Shown here piece after piece: positions 55,501 through 64,000 of a stretch of 64,000 nt of DNA. Below the pieces are notes generated by a model. It saw only the letters and a list, made by a program, of their open reading frames with translations. It was not told the origin of the DNA and did no database searches. The stretch is taken from positions 124,001 through 188,000 of the forward strand of contig CAKVMD010000001.1 in assembly GCA_934771475.1 (NCBI GenBank), read 5' to 3'. The stretch's first letter is position 1, and every line of letters begins with the position of its first letter. The stretch comes from an uncultured Clostridia bacterium (GTDB taxonomy: Bacteria; Bacillota; Clostridia; Christensenellales; UBA1242). The translations under genes were made by a program, and so were the position numbers.

Positions 55501-58500
55501 AAAACTTGTAAGAATTTGTCCAGTTTCTCTGTTTATTACGCTTATTCCGGCAACCGCGCCAGTCTTAGAAAGAACATTTGTGATAACGCCCTCTTTGAAA
55601 GCACAGCCCGAAATCTTTCCATCGTTGGCTCCTGTTATTCCACCGATGTTGAATGGTGCTTGAACATTACATTTTGCAGTTGAATTTGTAATAAATCCTC
55701 TGTTGCTTCCAGCAATTAATCCAATGTAACTGTCAGCGGTAAGGCTTGCACTTGCATTTGGTGCATACACAGAAAGATAACTATCACCTTGTGTTTCAAC
55801 TTTGCAGTTTGTGATTGAACCCGCGTTATCTGCAACCACTCCTCCAAATGTGAAACTAGAAGCGGTAGTTTCAAAATATGTTAAGCGAGTTACAAAGTTC
55901 GAGGATTTCCCAATTCCGTTTGCTCTAAGGTCTGCACTTGTGTCCTCTGACTGATAAGAAATTGTAAGATTTTTAATAATACTTCCGCTTGCAAGGCTTG
56001 CAAATGGAGCAATCATTGAAGCATCGCCAACATCATATTTGCCATTTTTGAAAATAAGTGAAAGCCCATTTCCGTCAAGAGATGCAAACTTGGTTGTAAT
56101 TGGAGAGAATGCAGGAACTATTTCTCCTGTTTCAACAATAGTTTCTTCCTCGTTTGGAATATAGATGTTGTTAAGAAGAATGTAGTATCCACCCTCTTGC
56201 ATTTTCAACAAATCTCTGTATTCAAAAATTGGAATAGGTGATTGATCACTTGAAGAAGTATAAACATTTAAAGCAAATTTTGTTTGCACTAAATACTTAT
56301 CAATTACAATGCCGTCTGTATATCCGCCACCAGATTTAGCGTTATACACACCGTTTTTCACCTCAAATTCGCCCGAGTAAGTAATGTAATAGCCCTTCTC
56401 AATAGGTTCATGAGTTTTAATTGGAGTGAGTTTATAGTTTTTATATTTAAAGTAATAGTTATGCGCTTCGTCAGAGGAAAGAGTAATTTCCAATCCATTA
56501 TCTTGCGTTTTTCCGCTTTCAGGCGCAGAACCAGAGGTGTTTAAATTGGTTTTTGCAACCCAAACACCGTTTTTCACCATGCTATCCATGAAAGACTTGA
56601 CTTTTGAAGCAATTTCGACATCATTTGCATCAAATTCAACATAGTCATAAAGGTCAACTTCAAATTTGAGTGCCGAACCAATTTGTACATTGATTATGCC
56701 ATCTCCCATTCCAGCAATAACATCTTTATCTTTATCCTTTGAGCCATTGAATGTAACTACATATTCTTGAACTTGCACTTTCATATTGTCGACAAATTCG
56801 ACTCTGTCTTCATCATTTGTGCGCAATGTAACGTCGAATACATAAGAACCAGTAGAGGCATAACTTACTTTATTTGAAGTTATTTTTAAATAATATACGC
56901 TTCCACGCTTTTCAATTATTCCAAGGTCGGTGTTACTTGAAGTAAGAGTTACAAGGTCTTTATCATAACCGTATGTATCTATATCAAGTTTATATTCAAG
57001 TCCTCTTGCAACTGCAAAATGATCTACGTCCACTTCCTTGTCTGCAATGCTTACTTTTGCATAATATGGAAGTTTAACAGTAAGAGGTTTTGTTACAGGC
57101 TCAATGGCCTCCTCGCCATCTTTAAATACACGCACGACAACTGTTGAAACGGTGTCATTGTCAACATTTTCTGTGCTAAAAATGTAATTGATGTAAATAG
57201 AGCCATTAAATTTTTCATACTTGTTTTTATTGTCTTCGCAAGTTGAATACAAATTAACAATCTCTTCTTTTGTCAGTTTGAGACCTTTGTTTGTACGCGA
57301 ACCTATGATTTGGGTATCGTCAAAAATTGAATCCCCACCATCCGTGCTTGATTTTCTGGCAGACAAGCCAAACACAGCAGAAGAGTTACCAGCCAAGTAA
57401 TTTGAATCAGCATTTTCCACTAAAATGTAATCAAATTCCCCGTCTATTGGTGCCATAGTGATTGCTAAATGCCCCATTTGACCTGGCTTTATTATCTCAC
57501 TTGCCGAAGAAGTGCTTTCATCATTATAGTTTGTAATGCTAATAGTCCTTACACTTGTTTTTTCAAGAGTAACTGGCAAAGGAAGTTTAATTTGGTAGTT
57601 TGTTTTTGTGCTAAATGTGAATGTATAGGTTTGATATATGTCCTTTTCCGCTCTATTTTTGAATACTTCTGATTCAGTATTAACGCTTATTTCAAGCAAA
57701 TAGTTAAAGGTGTAAACATTGTTTTTCTGGTCAGCGTTTGGATTTTGACATTGCCATTCGACATTAAATAGGTAATCAGTTATTGATTTTTCATCTTTAT
57801 CTAAGCCTTCACTATCATGCTTAACGACTTGAATTAAAGATTTATTTTTATCAAAAATTTCAAGAACGATGTCTTCATCGCTGGCAGTTGTGGCAATAGT
57901 GATAGTGTCATTTATTTTGGTGCTAGAATAGAAAGTAACTTCATCAAACACAGTATTGTTGATACTTATAGCACCCTTAGTATATTTTGCTGTTACAGAC
58001 GAAAGCGTTTTGTTTACTTTGCCTATGTATTCATACTGGCTGTTTCCCTCGGTAACAGCAAATTTTAAGATAGGAGAAATTTCCAGAGTATAAGTTACAT
58101 TTTCGCTAATACCACTCCCCTTGGAAATAGTGATTTGATTGCCTACTATTTCTATATTAACTATGTTATTAGCAGATGTGCTGGTTTCATTATTTCCAGT
58201 TGGTGGGGTGTCGGTTTCAACCACAACTTGTGCAGTTACAGCGTCAGTTGATTCGAGAGCAATCTTAACATTACTTAACATACCCTCGCCATTTTTGTCA
58301 AATGAAACCGATTGCTCATCATTATCATTTGGAGCATATTGTAGTCTATAATCTGGCAAAACGAAAAGGTTTGTAAGATTGTTTGCAATAATAGAAATTT
58401 CGCTCTTGTCAATTTTTGTGCTTTCATTTGATTGCGTTGGATAAACAATCGACTCGCTTAATAGTGAATTGAAATAATTTACAACATAGATGTAAATTTT

Positions 58501-61500
58501 AAGTTCATTTGCCTCGTTTAGAATACTGGTTGCTGTTATTGTTGCAACGCCAGTCCCCTTTATGGTAATAGTGCCATTTCGGTCGATTGTCAAAACTTCG
58601 GGCGTACTGCTTGCCAGCGTCAACTCACCAAGTGCCTTTACTGGATAAAACTTATGGCTTTGTGGAAGTGTGTTTAATTTACTGTTAAGTTCTTTCTGAA
58701 CTTCACTTCTGTTCACTCCCTCGGCAACCGAAGAAATATCAAAGTAATAAGCGTAAAATGCATTGTTTTTTACATTTTTGCCATCAGCGCTTTTATAGGT
58801 CATTTGGTTGTTAATCGTTTTATCGCCAATGCCATAATTTACTGAAATTTTACTTATGTCAAGAGTAAAGTAAACACTTTGATATTGTTGGTTTGTTGTT
58901 TCGGTGTTTTCCTTTCCTACAACAATGTAATCACCAAAATATTGATTTTTTGTCGTAGCGACAATCTCCCTTTTACCGTCGTTTGTAGCTATTTTCTCCC
59001 TTGTAAGGAATGTAATAAATGCTTTGGCACTTAAAGCTGCATCATCATTAAAGAATGTTGTGTTTGTAGATTGACCAAACATGATACGATTGTAGTTTAT
59101 TTTAAAACTTTCAAAGGTCGCGTCATTATTATTTTCGCTTGAAAGAGGTAAACTTGTCCTATCAACAATAATCATAGACGCTTCTTTGCCAATCTCTCCA
59201 TTTTCAACCGCTTGCAATGCGTATGCCGAATAACCGGAGTCTGCCGAAGTGTGGTTTGCAATTCCAGCGACATTGCCATCACTTCTTAAAAACATTCTCG
59301 AAGTTACGCCGACCAGTGTAGAACCAATATTGTTTGAATTTCCTGCAATACCACCAATTTCATCCCTAGAAGTTTGCGCGGAATCTCCTTCATAACCATT
59401 TGCTATGATTTGACCTCCAACAACAAGCCCTTTCCCAGCCTCAAATTGGACATCATTGCCTTCCCAGTCCGTTATTGAAGCATCATAAGTCGCAAAAGTA
59501 ACAAATTCTATTTGATTTTTTGCTTGGTCTTTTGTCGCAACACACCCCGTGATAAGACCACTAAGGTCATTCACTCCTGCTACACCACCAACCTTAAATT
59601 GTGAAGCCGAGTAAGTTGTAGTAGTACCACTTATCGTTTTATATTTTACAGCGTTTAAGTTTGCATAAGCAAAATAGTTTGTATAGCCTATAAATGTTGT
59701 ATCTTTTTCTGCTTCTACCTTTTGAATTTTTCCACTGTTGCGCCCAGCAACACCACCAAATTCAATAACGCCTCCCAAGTATTCACTGCCCGTTTTCTCA
59801 TCATATCCTACCACTTCGAAATTATCTATGGTGGCAACCGTTTTATATGAGTTATAAGGACTAACGCCTTTGTTTGTTAGAGAAACAAATGAATAATCTT
59901 GAATAATAGTTCCGTTGTTATGTCCAACTACGCCACCGATGTATCCTGAATACATGTGTACAGAAGATTTTGAAAGGTTAACAGCGATATTTCTAAGAGC
60001 GCCATTATTTTCGCCCGCAACAAGCCCGACACGGAGGGCCTTGTTCTGAGCGCCATCATCTTTGCTTCCAATATTAATTGCACCTGAGAAAGTAATGTTT
60101 TCTATGTAGGCTTTACTTGCAATTTTAGCAAACATTCCGCCAAAATTGTACTCACCCTCAGACTCTACTTTTTCAATTCTTATACCAGTGATTTCAGCAT
60201 ACTGATTTGTTCCAACAATAGATCCTTTAAACTCTTGCATTGGGAAAATGTCAGAAATACTTGAAACATCAATAGTTGTGCCGAGTTTGTAGTGTGCATT
60301 GAAATCAAAGTTTACAAAGTCTTCTTCACTAGTTAAAGTGTAACGATTGTTTTCTGTACCGTTTTCAAATTGAACATCAATACAAATTTCTTGTCCAACC
60401 CTATCTGCACGCAAAATTCCATCTTCAAGCCAGTCTTCTGCGACTATGTAAAGTTTTGCTTTCATAACCTTGTCCACGCCACCAGCAATCTTAGCAAAGT
60501 CAGTGTTCGCTGATACCGTAAACATGAATTTATTGTCGCTTTCAACTCTTTCTACCTTAAACATTTCATAAGGAGTGTCATTAATAGAAATAGAATTATT
60601 TTTGAAATATGCAACCAGCGTTGGGTTATTGGCAACCTTGCTGTTATCCGCAAATGCTACAACCGACGCCTCTTTTTTAAGAGCAGAAACGCTTATTTCA
60701 GTTGTGGTTGTTGTGAGCGTAACATTTGATACTTCTTCATATCTAGTAAATCTAATGTTGATTGAATAAGAATATGTTTTTCCGTATTGAGTAACCCTTG
60801 CAAGTATGGTCTCTATTGCAGAGTTTGCGTTTTCAATATATTGATTTGCGGTGTAAGTCAATGTTCGCATATTGAAATAGCCATATTTTGTTTGAATTAT
60901 TGGGTTACTATCGTGTCCGTAATAAACATTTTTGTTATACTCCCAAGAGATATAACTTTCTTTAAACTTGTCTTCAATCCATGAAGGTTGAGTCTCGCCC
61001 TCATTTTTAGCGTAAAATAGATATGCGTCTTTATTGTTGACGGATGCAAGGAAAGAAACCATTCTCAAACTTTCATTTTGTGTGTTGTAATAAACATTAC
61101 AGTTTGTAGCCTCTTGGTCCTTGACATCAGTATTTGCGCTTTCAACATTCTTCTTAATGTTTAATTTATCAATATAGTTAAATGACACAAAGTGAATTGT
61201 GAAAGTTTTTGTTTCCTCGACTTTTACAAAGTTTTCATCAATCTTATAGCCATAAACAGTAACAGTTAAATCTTCTGCTCCGTTATCCCCGCTTAAAAGT
61301 ATGTCAAAAGATTTTTGCGATTTATTGATGTTAGAAAGGCTAATATTGCCCGAAGACATATCAACTTTTTCAACACTAAAATCATTAATTGCCTTTGAAG
61401 CAGGATTTTTGTTGGCTACAATTTGAATATCAAGTTTATCATTTGCCTTAGATACATCATTCTTGACGAAATATTTTATTCCGTCAACCTCTTCCATGCT

Positions 61501-63630
61501 TTCGCTTCCAACGAGGTTGCTGTCTGCGTTTGTCGTGGAAGTCCCAATACTTTCAAGGGCTTCAATAGCGACAATTTTTATAGTTTTGCTTACGCCATTA
61601 TCAAGTCTAACGAGATATGTGCCTTCGCCGATTAAATCTCTGTCCAAAATCGAAAATCTAAGTTCATTATTGTTGCCACAAACATTCATTTCAGGCGCGA
61701 AAGTTGCAACATTATCTCCGCTTAAATGATAGAAATAAAGTTTAGAAAAACTTGCATCCGCCTTTAAAATTTGAGTTGCATCAATTTTATCAGTTTCGTT
61801 AATATTTATAAACAGCGTATCATCAACATACTTGTCATCTATTGTTATATTTTTAGCGCCATCTACAATTTTATATTTGATAGCGAAAGGTCTCTCCTCG
61901 TTTCGTCCAAAAACATTAAAGCAAAGATTTACATTTAAATCTTTTTCTTCGCTTGCTGGGCTATTTTCAACCCCTTTTATGTAGACAGGCTCTTCCAAAT
62001 CTCTTATCAAAAGGTATTTGTTTGCACCATTTTGCTCAACTAAGCCTTGAACTTGTGAAGAGCTATTATAAATTTGTCCTTTATATCTAAATTGCAAATC
62101 GGCAGAACTTGTCAAATCAATTTTAACACTCGCACTTGCATCGCTTGGATCTACCGAAAATCTAAATTCTTGCCAACCATACATTTCTTCTTTGTAATAG
62201 TTGTAAAAAGTGTACAAACCAGTTGCAGTTGTATTTTGCTGATTAACCATCAGTCTTTGAGGGATAACTCTTATTTCTACTGGGATTTTTAAAGTAAAAT
62301 CAACAGTTGAAGAACTTAATTTTTCGTATCCTTCATAGTAAAATTCAACATTATAATAAGTGTTTACATTTTTACCGCTACTGCTTGAAACTTCTATATA
62401 ATAGTCAGTTGTACCCGCGCTTTCATCGTTAACAGTTTCGCAAATTCTGCCACTTAAAAGGTTTGTGTCCTGAGCAAAAACCCTCACGCTCATAAGCGAA
62501 TTTGTTTTTGTTGTGATTTTTAAATAGGCAACTTTATAATTTTCATAAACTTGTGCAGTAACTCCACTTCGCTTTGAAGTGAAACTTGGAACAAGTGTTA
62601 AACTATTTTGGGCTTGCCAAGTTGAATCAAAAGTTAAATTTTCATAATCATAGTCAGTGGCAAATTTATCATTTGGAGTTTCTTTGCCCGCATTATCAAC
62701 ACTCACCTTTTGATAAGCATATCCAACATTGTTGTTGACTGCGATATCTTCAAAAACTATAAATTCGCGTTCACAAGATAAAACGCTTTCACTCTCTGCT
62801 TGTTGACCGCTATATATTGCCACAAAATAGAACTTATCACCAGCGGAAACTGACTTGAAATTTGCAAAATTTGCAGTGCTAATGTTTTCAATTTGAGCAA
62901 ATCTATAATGCTTGTTTCCTGCCAAATCTACGCTTGGGTTATTACTTATAGAATACTTATTTCCCTCTTCATCAGCAAAGAGCAAATAATCTTTTCCTCC
63001 CTTAGAAATCATAGACACCGAAACTAATTCATTCGCAAAATTTGCATCGCTAGGACTAAATTTTAAAGAATTTTCGTCAAGGCTATTTGACCCATTTTTT
63101 TCACCAAAGAAATAGAATTTCATAGCAGTTTCAGTCGTGTTTTCTCCAAGGTCAAAATGATTTACTGATGGAGTCAACTCACTTGATTTTGTTACAAATA
63201 GTTTTTCGCTTGTAGGGGTTATAGAAGAGGCAAATTCTTTTACATTAATTTCAATTTCAGTCGATTTATTGCCATCAACAGTGGTAACTTTTAGTCCAAC
63301 AGTTCCGCCTTTAAGACCACTAATTTTATATTTTGTAGAATAATTTTGTCTTGAAAATTCCTCTACCGAAGCAACTTTACAAGCGACTTCACTTTCACCA
63401 AGAGAATAAATAAGTTCATTATTCATCCCTGATGTTGGATTTATAATTGTGAAATCAACATATTTTTCTTCTCCAACATTAAGGTCGAGTGAAGTGATTT
63501 CGCCTTGACCATCACTGCAAATAAGAGATGTTTTTGAGTAGTCTGGTTTGCCACAGCCAACAAAAAGGAAGTTTGCCAGTGCAAACAATAGTCCAAATAT
63601 TATAAAACTAAATTTTTTAGTTTTTGCCAT
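52543..63630 (-). CDS. Giant 3,695-residue surface lipoprotein with GLUG-type beta-helix modules
   Basis: A KTKK start, hydrophobic stretch and lipobox FVGCGK (Cys about residue 26) mark a lipoprotein. Residues up to about 1100 are Ser/Thr/Asp/Asn-rich beta-sandwich-like sequence. Three modules then have short Gly-rich repeats of GLUG type (GGVAGxNxGxI). They cover about 1110-1480, 2470-2880 and 2975-3430, with units such as FGGVAGRNSGKI, IGGITGANDGKISGCAF and VGGLVGTV. Each module opens with an E/Y-D-L...Y-x-L-like lead (SEEDFVNF, EYRDLLKM, NAKTMEDE). A BIG_2-like segment (LTIDRNGTITIKGTGVATIT) lies near 1690. No sortase motif, so the anchor is the lipid. AAGGAG precedes the ATG. Likely an adhesin or wall-associated stalk; function unknown. 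Confidence 0.88.
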   Translation of the reverse strand: MAKTKKFSFIIFGLLFALANFLFVGCGKPDYSKTSLICSDGQGEITSLDLNVGEEKYVDFTIINPTSGMNNELIYSLGESEVACKVASVEEFSRQNYSTKYKISGLKGGTVGLKVTTVDGNKSTEIEINVKEFASSITPTSEKLFVTKSSELTPSVNHFDLGENTTETAMKFYFFGEKNGSNSLDENSLKFSPSDANFANELVSVSMISKGGKDYLLFADEEGNKYSISNNPSVDLAGNKHYRFAQIENISTANFANFKSVSAGDKFYFVAIYSGQQAESESVLSCEREFIVFEDIAVNNNVGYAYQKVSVDNAGKETPNDKFATDYDYENLTFDSTWQAQNSLTLVPSFTSKRSGVTAQVYENYKVAYLKITTKTNSLMSVRVFAQDTNLLSGRICETVNDESAGTTDYYIEVSSSSGKNVNTYYNVEFYYEGYEKLSSSTVDFTLKIPVEIRVIPQRLMVNQQNTTATGLYTFYNYYKEEMYGWQEFRFSVDPSDASASVKIDLTSSADLQFRYKGQIYNSSSQVQGLVEQNGANKYLLIRDLEEPVYIKGVENSPASEEKDLNVNLCFNVFGRNEERPFAIKYKIVDGAKNITIDDKYVDDTLFININETDKIDATQILKADASFSKLYFYHLSGDNVATFAPEMNVCGNNNELRFSILDRDLIGEGTYLVRLDNGVSKTIKIVAIEALESIGTSTTNADSNLVGSESMEEVDGIKYFVKNDVSKANDKLDIQIVANKNPASKAINDFSVEKVDMSSGNISLSNINKSQKSFDILLSGDNGAEDLTVTVYGYKIDENFVKVEETKTFTIHFVSFNYIDKLNIKKNVESANTDVKDQEATNCNVYYNTQNESLRMVSFLASVNNKDAYLFYAKNEGETQPSWIEDKFKESYISWEYNKNVYYGHDSNPIIQTKYGYFNMRTLTYTANQYIENANSAIETILARVTQYGKTYSYSINIRFTRYEEVSNVTLTTTTTEISVSALKKEASVVAFADNSKVANNPTLVAYFKNNSISINDTPYEMFKVERVESDNKFMFTVSANTDFAKIAGGVDKVMKAKLYIVAEDWLEDGILRADRVGQEICIDVQFENGTENNRYTLTSEEDFVNFDFNAHYKLGTTIDVSSISDIFPMQEFKGSIVGTNQYAEITGIRIEKVESEGEYNFGGMFAKIASKAYIENITFSGAINIGSKDDGAQNKALRVGLVAGENNGALRNIAVNLSKSSVHMYSGYIGGVVGHNNGTIIQDYSFVSLTNKGVSPYNSYKTVATIDNFEVVGYDEKTGSEYLGGVIEFGGVAGRNSGKIQKVEAEKDTTFIGYTNYFAYANLNAVKYKTISGTTTTYSASQFKVGGVAGVNDLSGLITGCVATKDQAKNQIEFVTFATYDASITDWEGNDVQFEAGKGLVVGGQIIANGYEGDSAQTSRDEIGGIAGNSNNIGSTLVGVTSRMFLRSDGNVAGIANHTSADSGYSAYALQAVENGEIGKEASMIIVDRTSLPLSSENNNDATFESFKINYNRIMFGQSTNTTFFNDDAALSAKAFITFLTREKIATNDGKREIVATTKNQYFGDYIVVGKENTETTNQQYQSVYFTLDISKISVNYGIGDKTINNQMTYKSADGKNVKNNAFYAYYFDISSVAEGVNRSEVQKELNSKLNTLPQSHKFYPVKALGELTLASSTPEVLTIDRNGTITIKGTGVATITATSILNEANELKIYIYVVNYFNSLLSESIVYPTQSNESTKIDKSEISIIANNLTNLFVLPDYRLQYAPNDNDEQSVSFDKNGEGMLSNVKIALESTDAVTAQVVVETDTPPTGNNETSTSANNIVNIEIVGNQITISKGSGISENVTYTLEISPILKFAVTEGNSQYEYIGKVNKTLSSVTAKYTKGAISINNTVFDEVTFYSSTKINDTITIATTASDEDIVLEIFDKNKSLIQVVKHDSEGLDKDEKSITDYLFNVEWQCQNPNADQKNNVYTFNYLLEISVNTESEVFKNRAEKDIYQTYTFTFSTKTNYQIKLPLPVTLEKTSVRTISITNYNDESTSSASEIIKPGQMGHLAITMAPIDGEFDYILVENADSNYLAGNSSAVFGLSARKSSTDGGDSIFDDTQIIGSRTNKGLKLTKEEIVNLYSTCEDNKNKYEKFNGSIYINYIFSTENVDNDTVSTVVVRVFKDGEEAIEPVTKPLTVKLPYYAKVSIADKEVDVDHFAVARGLEYKLDIDTYGYDKDLVTLTSSNTDLGIIEKRGSVYYLKITSNKVSYASTGSYVFDVTLRTNDEDRVEFVDNMKVQVQEYVVTFNGSKDKDKDVIAGMGDGIINVQIGSALKFEVDLYDYVEFDANDVEIASKVKSFMDSMVKNGVWVAKTNLNTSGSAPESGKTQDNGLEITLSSDEAHNYYFKYKNYKLTPIKTHEPIEKGYYITYSGEFEVKNGVYNAKSGGGYTDGIVIDKYLVQTKFALNVYTSSSDQSPIPIFEYRDLLKMQEGGYYILLNNIYIPNEEETIVETGEIVPAFSPITTKFASLDGNGLSLIFKNGKYDVGDASMIAPFASLASGSIIKNLTISYQSEDTSADLRANGIGKSSNFVTRLTYFETTASSFTFGGVVADNAGSITNCKVETQGDSYLSVYAPNASASLTADSYIGLIAGSNRGFITNSTAKCNVQAPFNIGGITGANDGKISGCAFKEGVITNVLSKTGAVAGISVINRETGQILTSFVRGKQSATSVISSEIKYTEGSMGVDKTSIISSPYSASGFVYQNSGSISDCYTDINLKGIVSTEGGMGYKISGFVGQNGGQIRNSYSVSLLPSNRDSSSGFAETNKLEDKTGSFANCYYLSDAGKKINVDLKYLNFDGVEALTVENFDPTSNSKFSEYAHKQSMENSSVWFFPNGATSSDFVEYKVTGGDTVASEEAIKGKLVFIGEITDCYIDFAKGRLELVNPSTQTLSRRIFDTAVVNEETGDITYYYTDQEDCPERGSIHNPRLIYNAKTMEDEILSSTSRSGLNISNFRLVSDIDYTSYEGLSNLYTVTFAGSMEGNGMTVSNISLESNKALASAGLFAGVGYSQMRRGSIKNLNLEIERMNFSETTSVGGVAGVLRYGELHGITVKPYSANGCTVLGSNFVGGIVGKAIISYEITDVYSEMSASSAYIASDQTVYNQTSTNERFFSYAGSIAGFLGTGTLYNARSVKVDSVVGGKAGFVYGGVGRDAYINYTYLDVKTSATIKSNLYAGLIAGEVVGTLSHAYVSDNGTDNNIFDVTARVPYAVGGVTGRLAGGTIENAVVYQTLNVNNFNHNEAYIQVVGGLVGTVLAESASLSRIYDCISTADVYARQLAGGAVGTVMTSLGMDSCAINADTINVAGQTATPIVGGIIAQTEAPTTITNSYCNSSIKIRTSTSGIDSIAYVSGLVGLNSNALKLAYCYTSSIIDAEIYDSRAIGDLTDYGDGAYTTPSGKTVQFTVDEHPGTGTATDTSVTATNVYYFGTDSGKYVEQGSYIGFRTKTKDANIELRVNHYGQSAKSSKETIDDDTITLEGKRDIMYNLFINRYVYGNNLFYKKPDLQVIRVKDIVREVGFTNETSSETWMFSSSDSTTLLKRIKNTNENENLRLRLDGNSTASVNDFKQLKVYRDAERNVYDNITRSKGSETGVNENSYVDVFSETARTSWNSEPVEVWNFDTWNTFTSLAIEKAENLVWLNKATLGK

Positions 63631-63849
63631 ATTCCACTCCTTTTATTTTCTAATGCAATGATGCTGTAAAGGTTTTATCTTGTTATTTTGTGCTTTCTTC
63701 GCCGAAGTTGTATTAAAATTACATAAATTAAAATTTCATTTCCCCCCGTCTGTACAGTTAAAGTCTTAATTTTCAAACGGAGATTAGTTTTACTTAAAAT
63801 GGAGAGCGGGATAAATTTCTTATCCCGAATTTCGCCACTAAATATTTAC
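63631..63849. other. Intergenic region upstream of the giant lipoprotein
   Basis: Contains CGGGATAA-atttc-TTATCCCG (63807-63827), an 8-bp stem without a T run that probably ends the upstream gene on the minus strand, and a small ACTTCGGCGAAG hairpin near 63700. I see no clear promoter. Confidence 0.5.
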
Positions 63850-64000
63850 TTATTTTTTCTTAGTTTCAATGATTGAACTTACATAAGGAAGTGCTCTAAT
63901 TTGAACCATAGTTCTTGCCGTTGGACTGGTAATAACAAATGCTTGTCCCACGGTCGCACTTACAATTTTATTTCTTTCCTCTCTATTGATACCGCCCGAG
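63850..64000 (-). CDS. 3' end of an unknown gene, cut by window edge
   Basis: An open frame runs from the window edge to a TAA at 63850. The visible 49 residues end in FVITSPTARTMVQIRALPYV and SSIIETKKK. This is too little to assign. It is on the same strand as the giant lipoprotein, 220 nt upstream of it. Confidence 0.6.
   Translation of the reverse strand, partial: SGGINREERNKIVSATVGQAFVITSPTARTMVQIRALPYVSSIIETKKK

Noticed and set aside
52543..63630. Repeats in the giant gene as a CRISPR array
   Set aside because: The repeats are protein-level Gly-rich modules in one continuous frame, not identical DNA repeats with spacers; no cas genes are present.

Overview
The window is 64 kb of AT-rich bacterial DNA. 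Its genes use Shine-Dalgarno sites of the AGGAGG type and the standard genetic code, and the tRNA genes encode their CCA ends. A spoIIAA-spoIIAB-sigF operon points to the endospore-forming Firmicutes. Pyruvate:ferredoxin oxidoreductase, the YhaN/YhaO-type nuclease pair and two large lipoproteins fit an anaerobic, Clostridia-like lineage. I cannot place it more finely from sequence alone.

Layout. 1-5.5 kb: 3' part of an Asn/Tyr-rich surface lipoprotein, the forespore sigma-F operon, a DUF5131 protein, then a six-gene tRNA array (Pro, Met, Asp, Phe, Thr, Tyr) containing duplicated tRNA-Phe 3' ends. 5.9-12.7 kb: a FabG-like reductase, a coiled-coil protein, lgt with a membrane protein, a Rho-like protein without a Walker A motif, a predicted 10-TM metal exporter and a beta-solenoid repeat protein. 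12.8-18.9 kb: one overlapping operon of a MarR repressor, a heterodimeric ABC exporter and a MacB-like ABC protein. 19-24 kb: valS with a DUF2238-like membrane protein, and two small related membrane proteins. 24.2-25.3 kb: tRNA-Gly, tRNA-Cys, tRNA-Leu and an AT-rich isochorismatase-like gene.

25.4-32.6 kb: the YhaN/YhaO-like pair, a DUF4097-like cell-surface protein, a short alanyl-tRNA synthetase and truA. 32.7-42.5 kb: nifJ, a hydrolase-like protein without its serine nucleophile coupled to a Cys-containing unknown, transketolase, an MBL-fold (ComEC-like) protein and a patatin. 43-44.4 kb: tRNA-Glu, a duplicated tRNA-Glu 3' end and an S41 peptidase. 44.9-52.2 kb: rpoC and rpoB, standing apart from ribosomal protein genes behind a strong promoter and an attenuator-like leader. 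52.5-63.6 kb: a single 3,695-residue lipoprotein gene, followed at the window edge by the 3' end of another gene.

Themes. Surface lipoproteins (both ends of the window) depend on Lgt, which is also encoded here. Transcription factors are over-represented (sigma-F, RpoB, RpoC, a Rho relative). Several genes (lgt, truA, marR, probably the DUF5131 gene) have promoters so close to ATG that they should be leaderless or nearly so, while most others have clear Shine-Dalgarno sites. I found no CRISPR array, transposase, prophage or classical defence system. The best candidates for new biology are the Rho-like protein, the shared spoIIA/rpoB leader element, the tRNA 3'-end duplications beside AT-rich cargo, and the giant lipoprotein.
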